From assembly GCA_904394975.1 (NCBI GenBank), contig CAJFNQ010000030.1, forward strand, positions 1 through 39,326: 39,326 bases of DNA, given 5' to 3'. The notes under the pieces are model-generated. The model had not been told where the DNA came from, ran no database searches, and worked only from the letters and a program-made list of their open reading frames with translations. Positions 15,483 through 22,589 of this stretch are shown piece after piece. Each line of letters opens with the position of its first letter. Position 1 is the first letter of the stretch. A program made the translations under genes and the position numbers. The DNA comes from Metaruminococcus_A gallistercoris (GTDB lineage: Bacteria; Bacillota; Clostridia; Oscillospirales; Ruminococcaceae).

Positions 15483-15938
15483 ATGAATGGTGAAGAAAGA
15501 GGAAAAAAGCAGAACGGGGCGTTTCACACGGTAAGAGGGTACCAGATGCATAAACTTCAGGATGGAACAGGGCTTACCCCTGCGCTGGAAGATTATCTTG
15601 AAATGATTTTTCGGCGGATACAGGAAGACGGTAGTGTAAAAGCAGGTGCGCTGTCCGACTGGCTTTGCGTTAAGCCGTCATCGGTGACCAAAATGTTTTA
15701 CCGGCTCAATAAGCTTGGGTTTATTCATTATTATCGGTATGGCGAGATCCGTTTGACCGAACAAGGAGAGGCGGCAGGGAAGTACCTTCTGTGGCGGCAC
15801 GATACGGTTTTTGAGTTCTTAAGCATTTTGTATGACGGTGAGGAGCGGGATTTTTTGGAGGAAGCAGAACTGTTGGAACACTGCCTTTCGGCCGAAACGG
15901 TTCTGCGGCTGAAAAGGATGAACGACCGGTTCAAGTGA
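15483..15938 (+). CDS. DtxR-family metal-dependent transcriptional regulator
   Basis: A 151-residue protein. Its N-terminal winged helix begins at LTPALEDYLEMIFR (about residue 31) and includes a recognition helix in KPSSVTKMFYRLNKLG. A dimerisation segment with HDTVFEFL and a C-terminal helix follow. It matches DtxR/MntR-family repressors that bind DNA with Fe2+ or Mn2+. The metal-binding region is short and there is no SH3 domain, so metal choice is uncertain. Divergent placement next to feoA suggests it controls iron uptake. GGGGGTGG lies 4 bases before the chosen ATG; an internal ATG at 15546 is an alternative start. Confidence 0.85.
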   Translation: MNGEERGKKQNGAFHTVRGYQMHKLQDGTGLTPALEDYLEMIFRRIQEDGSVKAGALSDWLCVKPSSVTKMFYRLNKLGFIHYYRYGEIRLTEQGEAAGKYLLWRHDTVFEFLSILYDGEERDFLEEAELLEHCLSAETVLRLKRMNDRFK

Positions 15939-15974
15939 GCTTGTGTGTTTGTGTGATACTTAAGTTTCAATCAA

Positions 15975-16004
15975 AAAGCCCCCGGCAAAATTGCCGGGGG
16001 CTTT
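15975..16004 (+). terminator. Bidirectional terminator between the DtxR and AraC genes
   Basis: A perfect 12-bp GC-rich stem (15975-15986 with 15993-16004) flanked by A and T runs. It serves the convergent genes on both sides. Confidence 0.88.
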
Positions 16005-16020
16005 GGGTGGCTTGCGAAAC

Positions 16021-16926
16021 TCATTCATCGCCAAGCGATTCAGACATTTCGTAATTTTTTCGAAACCGATTGGGAGTAACTCCCATCATTTTTTTGAAGG
16101 TCTTTATAAAATAGCTGACATTGTCAAATCCGGAAGCAAAGGAAACATCTGTGATCGGCAGATCGGTTGTTTTCAGCATATTTTCTGCCTGACCGATCCG
16201 GTAATGATTGATGTACTCGGTTGGAGTCATACGAGTGAATTCTTTAAAGTACTTAAAGAAATTATCTGTGCTCATATTCAGAACATTGGCAAGGTCTGAA
16301 ACATAAATTCGTTCGCTGAAATGCTCATCGATATATGTGAAGACTCGTTTGAGCCGTTCACTTTGCTCATACGCGGCTGAAGCTGGCAGTCCGGCACTTG
16401 GATGATAATAATGATTGCTGACCGCTTCAAAAATAATAGAGATGAGTTCGGAAATAACCTTGAGCTCATAACCGTTTGGTTTTTCATCAAACAGGTCATG
16501 AATTTTTCGCACGCTTTGTATGATGCGCTGTTCGCCTTCGGCTTCTCCTCGGAACACTTCCTGAATCTGGTATTTTCCGCCCAGCAGAGGGTTGATAAAC
16601 TGTTTCTGGCAGCGTTCACTGCCGCTCAAATCCACAACATGGGGGTCAAACCAGATAATGTAGCCCTTGCACAGACTGCGGGAACGGTAGCGCAGGTGGT
16701 GGATGCGTTCACCGTCTACAATAGCGCACTGGCCTTCTTCCAGTACAGCGTGAAGAGAATCTACATGAAATTCCAATTCGCCTTTTTCCACATAAATGAT
16801 CTCGTGGTCGCTGTGCCAGTTGCAGAAGGTAACGCCTTCCACACCAATGCTGCTGAGTGAAAAGACTTGAACCGGAAAGTCCGGCATACCGTGCGGCTGT
16901 TCAAATTTTTTGCGGATGTTTTTCAT
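16021..16926 (-). CDS. AraC-family transcriptional regulator
   Basis: A 301-residue regulator with an N-terminal cupin-like sensing domain (about 20-150, including CNWHSDHEIIYVEKGELEFH and a second ERIHHLRYRS block). The C-terminal AraC DNA-binding domain (about 195-295) has two helix-turn-helix units, IYVSDLANVLNMSTDNFFKYF and ITDVSFASGFDNVSYFIKTF, ending in the usual GVTPNRFRK signature. Such proteins commonly control sugar utilisation genes, but no catabolic gene is adjacent, so the target is unknown. GGAGG lies 6 bases before the ATG. Its upstream region carries several AT-rich inverted repeats. Confidence 0.92.
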   Translation of the reverse strand: MKNIRKKFEQPHGMPDFPVQVFSLSSIGVEGVTFCNWHSDHEIIYVEKGELEFHVDSLHAVLEEGQCAIVDGERIHHLRYRSRSLCKGYIIWFDPHVVDLSGSERCQKQFINPLLGGKYQIQEVFRGEAEGEQRIIQSVRKIHDLFDEKPNGYELKVISELISIIFEAVSNHYYHPSAGLPASAAYEQSERLKRVFTYIDEHFSERIYVSDLANVLNMSTDNFFKYFKEFTRMTPTEYINHYRIGQAENMLKTTDLPITDVSFASGFDNVSYFIKTFKKMMGVTPNRFRKNYEMSESLGDE

Positions 16927-16948
16927 GCCAAGCCTCCAGATTGACAGA

Positions 16949-16976
16949 ATATTATTATATTTATCTATAATAATAT
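16949..16976. repeat. 11-bp AT-rich inverted repeat upstream of the AraC gene
   Basis: Arms 16949-16959 and 16966-16976 are perfectly complementary with a 6-bp centre. The repeat overlaps candidate -10 sequences of the AraC gene. A second imperfect repeat (TATTATG...CATAATA) follows at about 16992-17018. These may be operators, but AT-rich chance similarity is possible. Confidence 0.4.
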
Positions 16977-17041
16977 AAGTATTTATAGAAATATTATGAT
17001 ATTATTATAGCATAATAAATGAGTAAGTAAATACGAATTTA

Positions 17042-17070
17042 TTGGCTGAAAATAGTTTTGATTGTATTAT
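17042..17070 (+). promoter_or_regulatory. Candidate + strand promoter for a small RNA
   Basis: TTGGCT (17042-17047), 17-bp spacer, TATTAT (17065-17070). No + strand gene follows for many kilobases, but a terminator with a T run lies about 205 bp downstream. Confidence 0.4.
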
Positions 17071-17076
17071 TTTCTA

Positions 17077-17280
17077 ACGTTTTGCTACATACTCACTTGC
17101 TTCACAACAAAATCCTTCATCATCCTTTCCATATTCATAACTTGCTTTTTGGTAGTCATTCAAAATAATACACACAATATACTACAACATTCATGCAAAC
17201 CATCTTAATTTTTTATCTACCTTGTACAATCCGCTATTTTCAAGAAAGAACAGGTTCTGGTAACAGAGCCTGTTTTTTCT
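17077..17280 (+). ncRNA. Candidate small RNA, about 200 nt
   Basis: The region between the candidate promoter and the terminator at 17249-17280 is strikingly G-poor on the + strand and includes pyrimidine-rich segments such as CCTTCATCATCCTTTCC at about 17113-17129. These are complementary to Shine-Dalgarno-like sequences. It holds no plausible ORF with a ribosome site. The combination resembles trans-acting small RNAs, but there is no homology evidence. A minus-strand open stretch here is discussed under rejected items. Confidence 0.35.
17249..17280 (+). terminator. Intrinsic terminator facing right
   Basis: A 10-bp stem with one wobble pair (17249-17258 with 17265-17274) is followed by a T-rich run. 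No + strand protein gene lies upstream, which is why a small RNA is proposed. Confidence 0.6.
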
Positions 17281-17288
17281 TTTGTATG

Positions 17289-17322
17289 AAAAAGCCCGGT
17301 GCCTATTAAGCCCGGGCTTTTT
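17289..17322 (-). terminator. Terminator of the hydrogenase maturation operon
   Basis: An 11-bp stem (17289-17299 with 17312-17322) rich in GC at its centre, with A and T runs on both sides. It is 110 bp after the hydF stop on the minus strand and could also work in the other direction. Confidence 0.75.
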
Positions 17323-17431
17323 TCAAAATTAAAAAAAGTTAGTGTTGTCAAAAATATAACAATTACGGAGATTTTAAGAAACGATGCAGAAGGATGGAAT
17401 TTGCGGAATAATTTTACTTTTTTCTAAATAT

Positions 17432-18622
17432 TTAATAGACTACTCGTTCTAAGATTCCGTTCATAAATGCAATAGCGGTGCCGAAATTAGTGATGGGAAC
17501 ACCCTGCGCCTGCGCCATTGCGGTCTTGGAAAGCATGCCTTTTCGGTTGAGCATACATCCGCCGCAGTGAACGATTAATTTGTAGTCTTCCATATTTTTT
17601 GGGAATCCGGTCCCGCTGAATACATCAATGATTAGCCCACCGCCAGTGTATTTCTGAAGAAGAGCAGGCAGCTTTTCACGCGCGATATCCCCTTTGAGGG
17701 CGTGGTGGGTACAAGCTTCCATAATAAGTACCTTATCGCCTGAACGCAGTGACTTTATAGCACGCGCGCCATCCACCATAGCGTGAATATCGCCCTTGTA
17801 CTTCGCCATGAGTATGGAAAAAGAGGTGAGCCGTACCTCTGGGGGCAGCATCTGGTTGACTTTGCCGAATACCTGCGAGTCGGTGATGACCAGGTCCGGA
17901 GGTTGTTTGAGCATGTCAAGCGCGGCGGGAAGATCGTTTGTCACAACGCTGACGACCCGGCATTTCAAATCCAGCAGGTCTCGGGTAACCTGTACCTGCG
18001 GCAGGATGAGCCGGCCTTTCGGCGCCTGAATATCCTGCGGCATGACCAGAATGACAACGTCGCCTGCTTTGACCAGGTCGCCGCAGATGGACGATGCCTC
18101 AAAATCAAAATCCGCATGCTCAATGATGAACTGTTTGAATCCTGACATATCAGAATGGTTCTGTGCACTCGCTTTGAAGCAGGGAAGTTCCAGTTTGGCA
18201 ATTTCCGCTTCGGCGCAGTTGTCTCCCGAAAACTGGTTTAGGAAAACAACGACAGGGGTTTTGAGCTGCTTGAACCGTTTAATCAGTTCCCGTTCCGGTG
18301 TAAGGTCGGTAGAATCATTCGAAGCAACGACCAATATGGCAAGGTCGGTTTTTCCAATAAGGTCGAGCGTTTTCTGCATCCGCAGTTCGCCCAGTTCACT
18401 GCGGTCGTCCAGCCCTGCGGTATCAATCAGCACCACCGGGCCGATCGGCAGCAGCTCCATGGCTTTGCGCACGGGGTCGGTCGTAGTACCGGATACGGGC
18501 GATACCAGTGAAATTTCCTGACCGGTCAGAGTGTTGATCAGAGTGGATTTTCCGCTGTTGGTCTTACCAAAAAAGGCAATATGCATGCGGTTGGCATTGG
18601 GGGTTTCCTGTAAATTGGACAT
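17432..18622 (-). CDS. hydF: [FeFe] hydrogenase maturation GTPase HydF
   Basis: HydF is the scaffold on which the 2Fe subcluster is completed before transfer to apo-hydrogenase. The 396-residue protein has an N-terminal GTPase domain with G1 GKTNSGKS (19-26), the G2-type SGTTTDPV, G3 DTAGLDD and a NQF-type G4 region. A dimerisation domain follows. The C-terminal cluster-binding domain has EACTHH and HCGGCM, the expected CxH...HCxxC ligand set. GGAGG precedes the ATG. It is the last gene of the operon after hydG, from which it is separated by 78 bp containing a hairpin. Confidence 0.97.
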   Translation of the reverse strand: MSNLQETPNANRMHIAFFGKTNSGKSTLINTLTGQEISLVSPVSGTTTDPVRKAMELLPIGPVVLIDTAGLDDRSELGELRMQKTLDLIGKTDLAILVVASNDSTDLTPERELIKRFKQLKTPVVVFLNQFSGDNCAEAEIAKLELPCFKASAQNHSDMSGFKQFIIEHADFDFEASSICGDLVKAGDVVILVMPQDIQAPKGRLILPQVQVTRDLLDLKCRVVSVVTNDLPAALDMLKQPPDLVITDSQVFGKVNQMLPPEVRLTSFSILMAKYKGDIHAMVDGARAIKSLRSGDKVLIMEACTHHALKGDIAREKLPALLQKYTGGGLIIDVFSGTGFPKNMEDYKLIVHCGGCMLNRKGMLSKTAMAQAQGVPITNFGTAIAFMNGILERVVY

Positions 18623-18643
18623 GGCGATTCCTCCAAATTGGTA

Positions 18644-18673
18644 AAAGCCGGCGATGAAATAACCGCCGGCTTT
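18644..18673 (-). other. Hairpin between hydG and hydF
   Basis: A perfect 10-bp stem (18644-18653 with 18664-18673) followed by only four T residues on the minus strand. It lies directly before the hydF ribosome site. It may attenuate transcription, stabilise the upstream mRNA or mark a processing site. Confidence 0.5.
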
Positions 18674-18700
18674 CAGGTGTTGATGATAAAACGGCGGATA

Positions 18701-20131
18701 TCAGAAACGGAAGTCGCGCAGGCCGCTGTCAATGTCATTGATGTGTTGTTTGGCAATGGCGCGCACCTTTTCGTTCGGGATTTTTTCCACCTCAACGTTC
18801 ATAAGTTCCAGACCTTTGCGGCGGGTCTCCTCCGAAGCGTAATCATCCAGATATTCCCGCAGGGTCATGAGGGCGTTTGGCTGGCAGCAGTTCGCAATCT
18901 GGCCGGATTTGCAAAGCTGCATAAACCGGTCGCCGGTACGGCCTTCCCGGTAGCAGGCGGTGCAGAAGCTGGGGATGTGCCCTAAGTCGATGAGCCAGCC
19001 GACGACTTCGTCCAGCGTTCTGGAATCGCTGATGTCAAACTGCGCGGAGTTTTCGTCTTCCGGTTCCGGCTCCACATAGCCGCCGACGCTGGTGCGGGAA
19101 CCGCCGCTGATTTGGGAAACGCCCAGTTTCAGCACCTTTTCACGGGTGGCTTTGGACTCACGGGTGGAGATGATCATGCCGGTGTACGGTACCGCAATGC
19201 GGATGACCGCAACGATTTTTTCAAAAATCTCGTCCGAGACGGCGTTTTTGAAGTCCGCTTTATCAATGTCGTCCGCCGGGCAGATACGCGGCACACTGAT
19301 GGTGTGCGGGCCAACGCCTTTGGCAGCTTCCAGATGCTCCGCATGCATCAGAAGGCCGACGAAATCGTAGCGGTACATCTCCAGGCCGAACAGTACGCCG
19401 ATGCCGACGTCATCAATACCGCCTTCCATAGCACGATCCATGGCTTCGGTGTGGTAGGCGTAATTGTGTTTCGGGCCTGTGGGATGGAGCAGTTCGTAAT
19501 TTTTCTTGTTGTAGGTCTCCTGGAACAGGATGTAGGTGCCAATACCGGCTTCCTTGAGCTTACGGTAATTTTCCACTGTGGTCGCCGCAATGTTGACGTT
19601 GACCCGGCGGATGGCTCCGTTTTTATGTTTGATGCTGTAAATGGTCTTGATGCTTTCAAGAATGTACTCAATGGGGTTGTTAACCGGGTCTTCACCGGAT
19701 TCAATGGCGAGACGTTTGTGCCCCATATCCTGCAAAGCAATGACCTCGCGGCGAATCTCTTCCTGCGTGAGCTTTTTGCGCGGGATATGTTTGTTTTTGT
19801 GGTGATACGGGCAGTAGGTGCATCCGTTGACACAGTAGTTGGAAAGGTAGAGGGGAGCAAACATGACGATGCGGTTGCCATACAGTTTCTGTTTGATGCT
19901 CATGGCAACTTCCTTCATGGCCTCGTTTGCTTCCGGAATATCGCATTCCAGAAGTACAGCGGCTTCCCGGTGGGTCAGACCTTTGCAGTCCTTTGCCCGC
20001 TCGATGAGCGAAAAGATGAGTTCACGGTTTGATTTGTTGGCTTTTGCGTATTCAATGGTATCCAGAATTTCTGCGTCGTTGATGAATTCCTCTGCAACGG
20101 AGGATTTCGGGTCGTATTTTACAGTTGACAT
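18701..20131 (-). CDS. hydG: [FeFe] hydrogenase maturase HydG (tyrosine lyase)
   Basis: HydG is a radical SAM enzyme that cleaves tyrosine to supply CO and CN- for the H-cluster. The 476-residue length is normal. The radical SAM CxxxCxxC motif is C100, C104 and C107 (CVNGCTYC). The C-terminal domain carries the second cluster motif, CTAC followed by a distal C in QIANCCQPN, used for the dangler-iron cluster. The start at 20131 lies 4 bp after the hydE stop, with GGAGAG overlapping the end of hydE, so the genes are coupled. A longer frame to 20269 overlaps hydE and is rejected. Confidence 0.97.
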   Translation of the reverse strand: MSTVKYDPKSSVAEEFINDAEILDTIEYAKANKSNRELIFSLIERAKDCKGLTHREAAVLLECDIPEANEAMKEVAMSIKQKLYGNRIVMFAPLYLSNYCVNGCTYCPYHHKNKHIPRKKLTQEEIRREVIALQDMGHKRLAIESGEDPVNNPIEYILESIKTIYSIKHKNGAIRRVNVNIAATTVENYRKLKEAGIGTYILFQETYNKKNYELLHPTGPKHNYAYHTEAMDRAMEGGIDDVGIGVLFGLEMYRYDFVGLLMHAEHLEAAKGVGPHTISVPRICPADDIDKADFKNAVSDEIFEKIVAVIRIAVPYTGMIISTRESKATREKVLKLGVSQISGGSRTSVGGYVEPEPEDENSAQFDISDSRTLDEVVGWLIDLGHIPSFCTACYREGRTGDRFMQLCKSGQIANCCQPNALMTLREYLDDYASEETRRKGLELMNVEVEKIPNEKVRAIAKQHINDIDSGLRDFRF

Positions 20132-20135
20132 GATG

Positions 20136-21161
20136 TTAGTTCTCTCCATTCTCATAAATTGTCCGCCCAAGCTGGGAAAGCCCCGCACGCAGTTCTTCAT
20201 ACTGCTGTTTGAGCGGGATGTCTTTGCTGTCCCTTCCCGGGTAGATGTCGTAAAGCTGCCGGTAAGCAACGGGTGTTGCTTTCTGCATGATGACGTTTGC
20301 CCCGCAGTGAAGGGCGTTTTGCAGTCCGCCTTTTACGTTGAGGGCGGTGGTGGAAGGCAGGTTTGCCTTTGGCAGCAGCAGTCTTGCCGCGGCGAGCACC
20401 CGCAAAGTAACTGCTGGATCGCCGTCCGGATTTCCGCGCAGAGCGGTCTCCCCATGGCAGATGTACGGGCCGATGCCCGCCATAGTGACCTTCATCCGCC
20501 GGAGCAGCAACAGGTCATTTGCCAGAATGAGCGGCGTCTGACCGGGAAGGCCGGTCATGAATCCGCCGCCCAGTTCGTAGCCAAGCCGGTAAAGCTCCCT
20601 CTGGCAGGCGAGACGGTTTTGAAAGCTGCTGTGGGGGTGATAACGGTTGTAGATGGTCTCGTCCGAAATCTCGTGCTTGATGAGATAACGGTCGGTGCCG
20701 CAATCCTTCCAGTAGGCGTAGTCCTCAAACGGGCGTTCGCCGAGGCTTAAGGTGACAGCTACGTTGCCCATGGCTTTTATGCCGGAGACGATGCGGCCAA
20801 CGCATTCGCGCGAGTAGCTCAAATCCTCGCCGCTTTGGAGGATAACGGTCTGGTAGCCGGCATCCACCGTTTGTTGAGCGGCTGCAAGAATTTCTTCCGG
20901 TGTCATCCGATAGCGGGTGACCTGCCGGTTTTTCGCGTGAAGGCCGCAGTAGGCGCATTCGCATCGGCAATAGTTGGAAAATTCAATGATTCCGCGCACA
21001 TGCACCGCGTTGCCATGGTGTTTAAAACGCACCCGGTCGGCGGCTTCAAACAGCGCCTGCTCAACAGAAGGTTCTCCGCAGGAAACAAGCTGTGCTAATT
21101 CTTCAGCGGGCGGCGTGTAGCCCGCTTCCATCTTTTTAATCAGTGTAAACAGTTGTTCCAA
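20136..21161 (-). CDS. hydE: [FeFe] hydrogenase maturase HydE (radical SAM)
   Basis: HydE is a radical SAM enzyme that acts on the HydG-derived organometallic iron product on the way to the 2Fe subcluster. The 341-residue protein has CRCECAYC (C65, C69, C72) as the CxxxCxxC motif, followed by the GYQTVILQSGED and GGGFMTGLPGQT segments typical of the family. The start is TTG at 21161: AAGGGG lies 7 bases upstream and the codon is 4 bp after the stop of the upstream regulator. An ATG reading frame further upstream would overlap that gene by about 100 bp. Confidence 0.95.
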   Translation of the reverse strand: MEQLFTLIKKMEAGYTPPAEELAQLVSCGEPSVEQALFEAADRVRFKHHGNAVHVRGIIEFSNYCRCECAYCGLHAKNRQVTRYRMTPEEILAAAQQTVDAGYQTVILQSGEDLSYSRECVGRIVSGIKAMGNVAVTLSLGERPFEDYAYWKDCGTDRYLIKHEISDETIYNRYHPHSSFQNRLACQRELYRLGYELGGGFMTGLPGQTPLILANDLLLLRRMKVTMAGIGPYICHGETALRGNPDGDPAVTLRVLAAARLLLPKANLPSTTALNVKGGLQNALHCGANVIMQKATPVAYRQLYDIYPGRDSKDIPLKQQYEELRAGLSQLGRTIYENGEN

Positions 21162-21165
21162 TGGT

Positions 21166-21411
21166 TTACCCCTTTGCCAGCGCGGATTTAACGGTGACCC
21201 CGTCAATACGCCCCAGCTTTCCGGTGAGGGCGCTGACCTCATCGCCGGTCGCATCCACAATCAGTGAGATGACGGCGACCCCGCGTTCCCGGTAGGGCAG
21301 ACCCATCCGCCCGACAATGATTTCGCTGTAAGCGTGCAGGATCTCGTTGACCGATTCGGCGTGTTCCCGGTTTTCCAGGATAATCGCAACAAATCCAAGG
21401 CGTTTGTCCAT
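21166..21411 (-). CDS. TM1266-like iron-only hydrogenase system regulator
   Basis: An 81-residue ferredoxin-fold (ACT-like) protein of the TM1266 / putative iron-only hydrogenase system regulator family. The family was named for its co-occurrence with hydE, hydF and hydG. It resembles the NikR C-terminal domain and lacks a DNA-binding domain. Visible hallmarks are the opening beta strand GFVAIILE, the helix around ESVNEILHAYSEIIVGRMG, the conserved GLPYRERGVAVISLIVDA, and TGKLGRIDGVTVKS. AGAGGAGAG precedes the ATG at 21411. It is the first gene of the maturation operon, directly after the structured leader. Confidence 0.88.
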   Translation of the reverse strand: MDKRLGFVAIILENREHAESVNEILHAYSEIIVGRMGLPYRERGVAVISLIVDATGDEVSALTGKLGRIDGVTVKSALAKG

Positions 21412-21623
21412 TTTCAACTCTCCTCTCAAACAGGCAAAAACCACATTGCACCGGTAAACAAAAAGCCTGCGGATAAAATACATCCGCAGGCGGTTTTACT
21501 TGCAAGGCAGGCTTTGGCGGCTAAGGCCGCTTTCGTCGTCTTTCCGCCCGGAACGTATCCCGGCTGTCAGGTGGTGAAGCCCAATAAACCGATGCGACGG
21601 AAAAAACCGGCGCACCCGTTGTT
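21412..21623 (-). ncRNA. Structured 5' leader of the maturation operon, candidate riboswitch or attenuator
   Basis: The 212-nt leader between the predicted start site (about 21623) and the first ORF could form a multi-helix domain. One hairpin has arms 21558-21563 and 21548-21553 with a 4-base loop. Another has arms 21526-21530 and 21517-21521. A closing helix may pair 21577-21582 with 21510-21515. It ends in an intrinsic terminator (21465-21491). The segment 21507-21515 is complementary over 9 bp to the 3' side of that terminator (21462-21470), the arrangement of an antiterminator. I could not match it to TPP, SAM, FMN, cobalamin, c-di-GMP, Moco, lysine, glycine or T-box consensus sequences by eye. 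Confidence 0.6.
21465..21491 (-). terminator. Leader terminator ahead of the hydE operon
   Basis: A perfect 10-bp stem (21465-21474 with 21482-21491), a 7-base loop, then TTTTTGTTT on the minus strand. It is 54 bp upstream of the first start codon, so it must be read through for operon expression. Confidence 0.88.
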
Positions 21624-21629
21624 TCTTTT

Positions 21630-21657
21630 ATTATACCATGGTTTTCGGGAAAATCAA
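21630..21657 (-). promoter_or_regulatory. Extended -10 sigma-A promoter of the maturation operon
   Basis: On the minus strand TTGATT (21652-21657), 16-bp spacer, TATAAT (21630-21635) preceded by TGG, an extended -10. It lies 219 bp upstream of the first gene. Confidence 0.8.
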
Positions 21658-21667
21658 CTATTTGTAG

Positions 21668-21689
21668 ACTAAATTTGTGTAAATTTAGT
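21668..21689. promoter_or_regulatory. Perfect 9-bp inverted repeat upstream of the hydE-operon promoter
   Basis: ACTAAATTT (21668-21676), GTGT, AAATTTAGT (21681-21689). It is 10 bp upstream of the -35 box, the usual place for an activator site. It does not match the Rex consensus. The rest of 21690-21870 shows no gene. Confidence 0.55.
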
Positions 21690-21871
21690 GAGGAAGTCAC
21701 AAATGGCCATGCAGGCAGAAAATTGTCCCAAAAGTCGGAACTGTTTTTACTTGTCTGGCACCCGGCAGGGAGTGTCTTTTTCAAGTATATTAGATGTGAA
21801 AAGAGGCGGAGTGCGGCGGTGAGGCCCTTCCGCTGTTATTATAGCAAACAGGCGGAGAAAAAGGAAAAATA

Positions 21872-21893
21872 CCCGCCTGAAACATACGGCGGG
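21872..21893 (-). terminator. Terminator of the NUDIX gene
   Basis: CCCGCC (21872-21877) pairs with GGCGGG (21888-21893). On the minus strand it is followed by TATTTTTCC. It lies 107 bp after the NUDIX stop. Confidence 0.6.
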
Positions 21894-21999
21894 CAAAAAT
21901 AACATATTAAGAAACTTGTTGGGATAGATGCTGTAAAAGCGGGAGGAAAACCGTCTGCTTTTTTGAACATAAGCGGTTGGGAAAATTGTGCAGAGGCGG

Positions 22000-22548
22000 T
22001 CAGTCAATCTGAAGAAGCGCCTCTTCGCATCTACCGCGAGAAGCAATGAGCCGTTCAAACCGCTCCCGGACAGGAGCGAGCTGACTGAGGGCGATGGGTA
22101 CGAACGCGCCCTGTTTCCCAAGCTGTTCGATTTCTTCCAGTTCGGCCCAACGGGCCTCTACCGTTTCGCCCGGCTGCATGCGCAGCTGTTCGAGAGGAAC
22201 GTCTGTAAACAATATGTAGGTGTCGGTAAAAAAGCGTTTTTCTTGTGTGGTGGTGAGCAGAAAAAAGTCTTCTGGTGACGCGTCAATGCCGGTTTCTTCC
22301 CGCAGCTCCCGCGCGGCGGCCTGCCTGGAAGTTTCACCGGAGAGAACAGCGCCGCCGGTATTTTCCCAACAGTTGGGGCAGTAGAACTTTTCCGGCGAGC
22401 GGCGGGTAATGAGCAGCTGCCCGCTTGAGTTCACGGTCCAGACAGCGACAAGAATATGGTAGGTGCCGGGCGGCACCGCATCACCCCGGCGGATGGTTTT
22501 GCCAAGCGCCCGGCGATTTTCATCGTACAGGTCCCAAAGTTCGTTCAT
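22000..22548 (-). CDS. NUDIX hydrolase
   Basis: A 182-residue hydrolase of nucleoside or isoprenoid diphosphate-type substrates. The NUDIX box spans residues 66-88 (GAVLSGE...RELREETGI) with all metal-binding glutamates. The preceding strands HILVAVWTVN and LLITRRSPEKF with WENTGG resemble the IDI-like branch of NUDIX proteins. The C-terminal helices contain no second motif. GGAG precedes the ATG. It is 41 bp downstream of a sugar phosphate isomerase-like gene and probably shares its promoter. The substrate cannot be predicted. Confidence 0.88.
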   Translation of the reverse strand: MNELWDLYDENRRALGKTIRRGDAVPPGTYHILVAVWTVNSSGQLLITRRSPEKFYCPNCWENTGGAVLSGETSRQAAARELREETGIDASPEDFFLLTTTQEKRFFTDTYILFTDVPLEQLRMQPGETVEARWAELEEIEQLGKQGAFVPIALSQLAPVRERFERLIASRGRCEEALLQID

Positions 22549-22589
22549 AGAAAGCTCCTTTTCGGTGGGATGTGCGCAAAGAGAATGGT

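Noticed and set aside
17074..17181. A 35-codon minus-strand stretch that reads like the end of a protein (ending EYVAKR)
   Set aside because: It has no start codon or ribosome site. The strand is purine-rich, which by itself yields charged residues. A G-poor small RNA on the other strand explains the composition better, though a gene relic remains possible.
21412..21623. Leader of the hydE operon as a known riboswitch (c-di-GMP-I, Moco, cobalamin, T-box)
   Set aside because: Short resemblances occur (GCCAAAGCC to c-di-GMP-I, GGGTGCGCC to a T-box), but the other invariant blocks are missing or in the wrong order. I therefore did not name a class.
21675..21902. A 75-codon + strand frame upstream of the maturation operon
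   Set aside because: It has no ribosome site, runs across the NUDIX terminator and has low-complexity composition.
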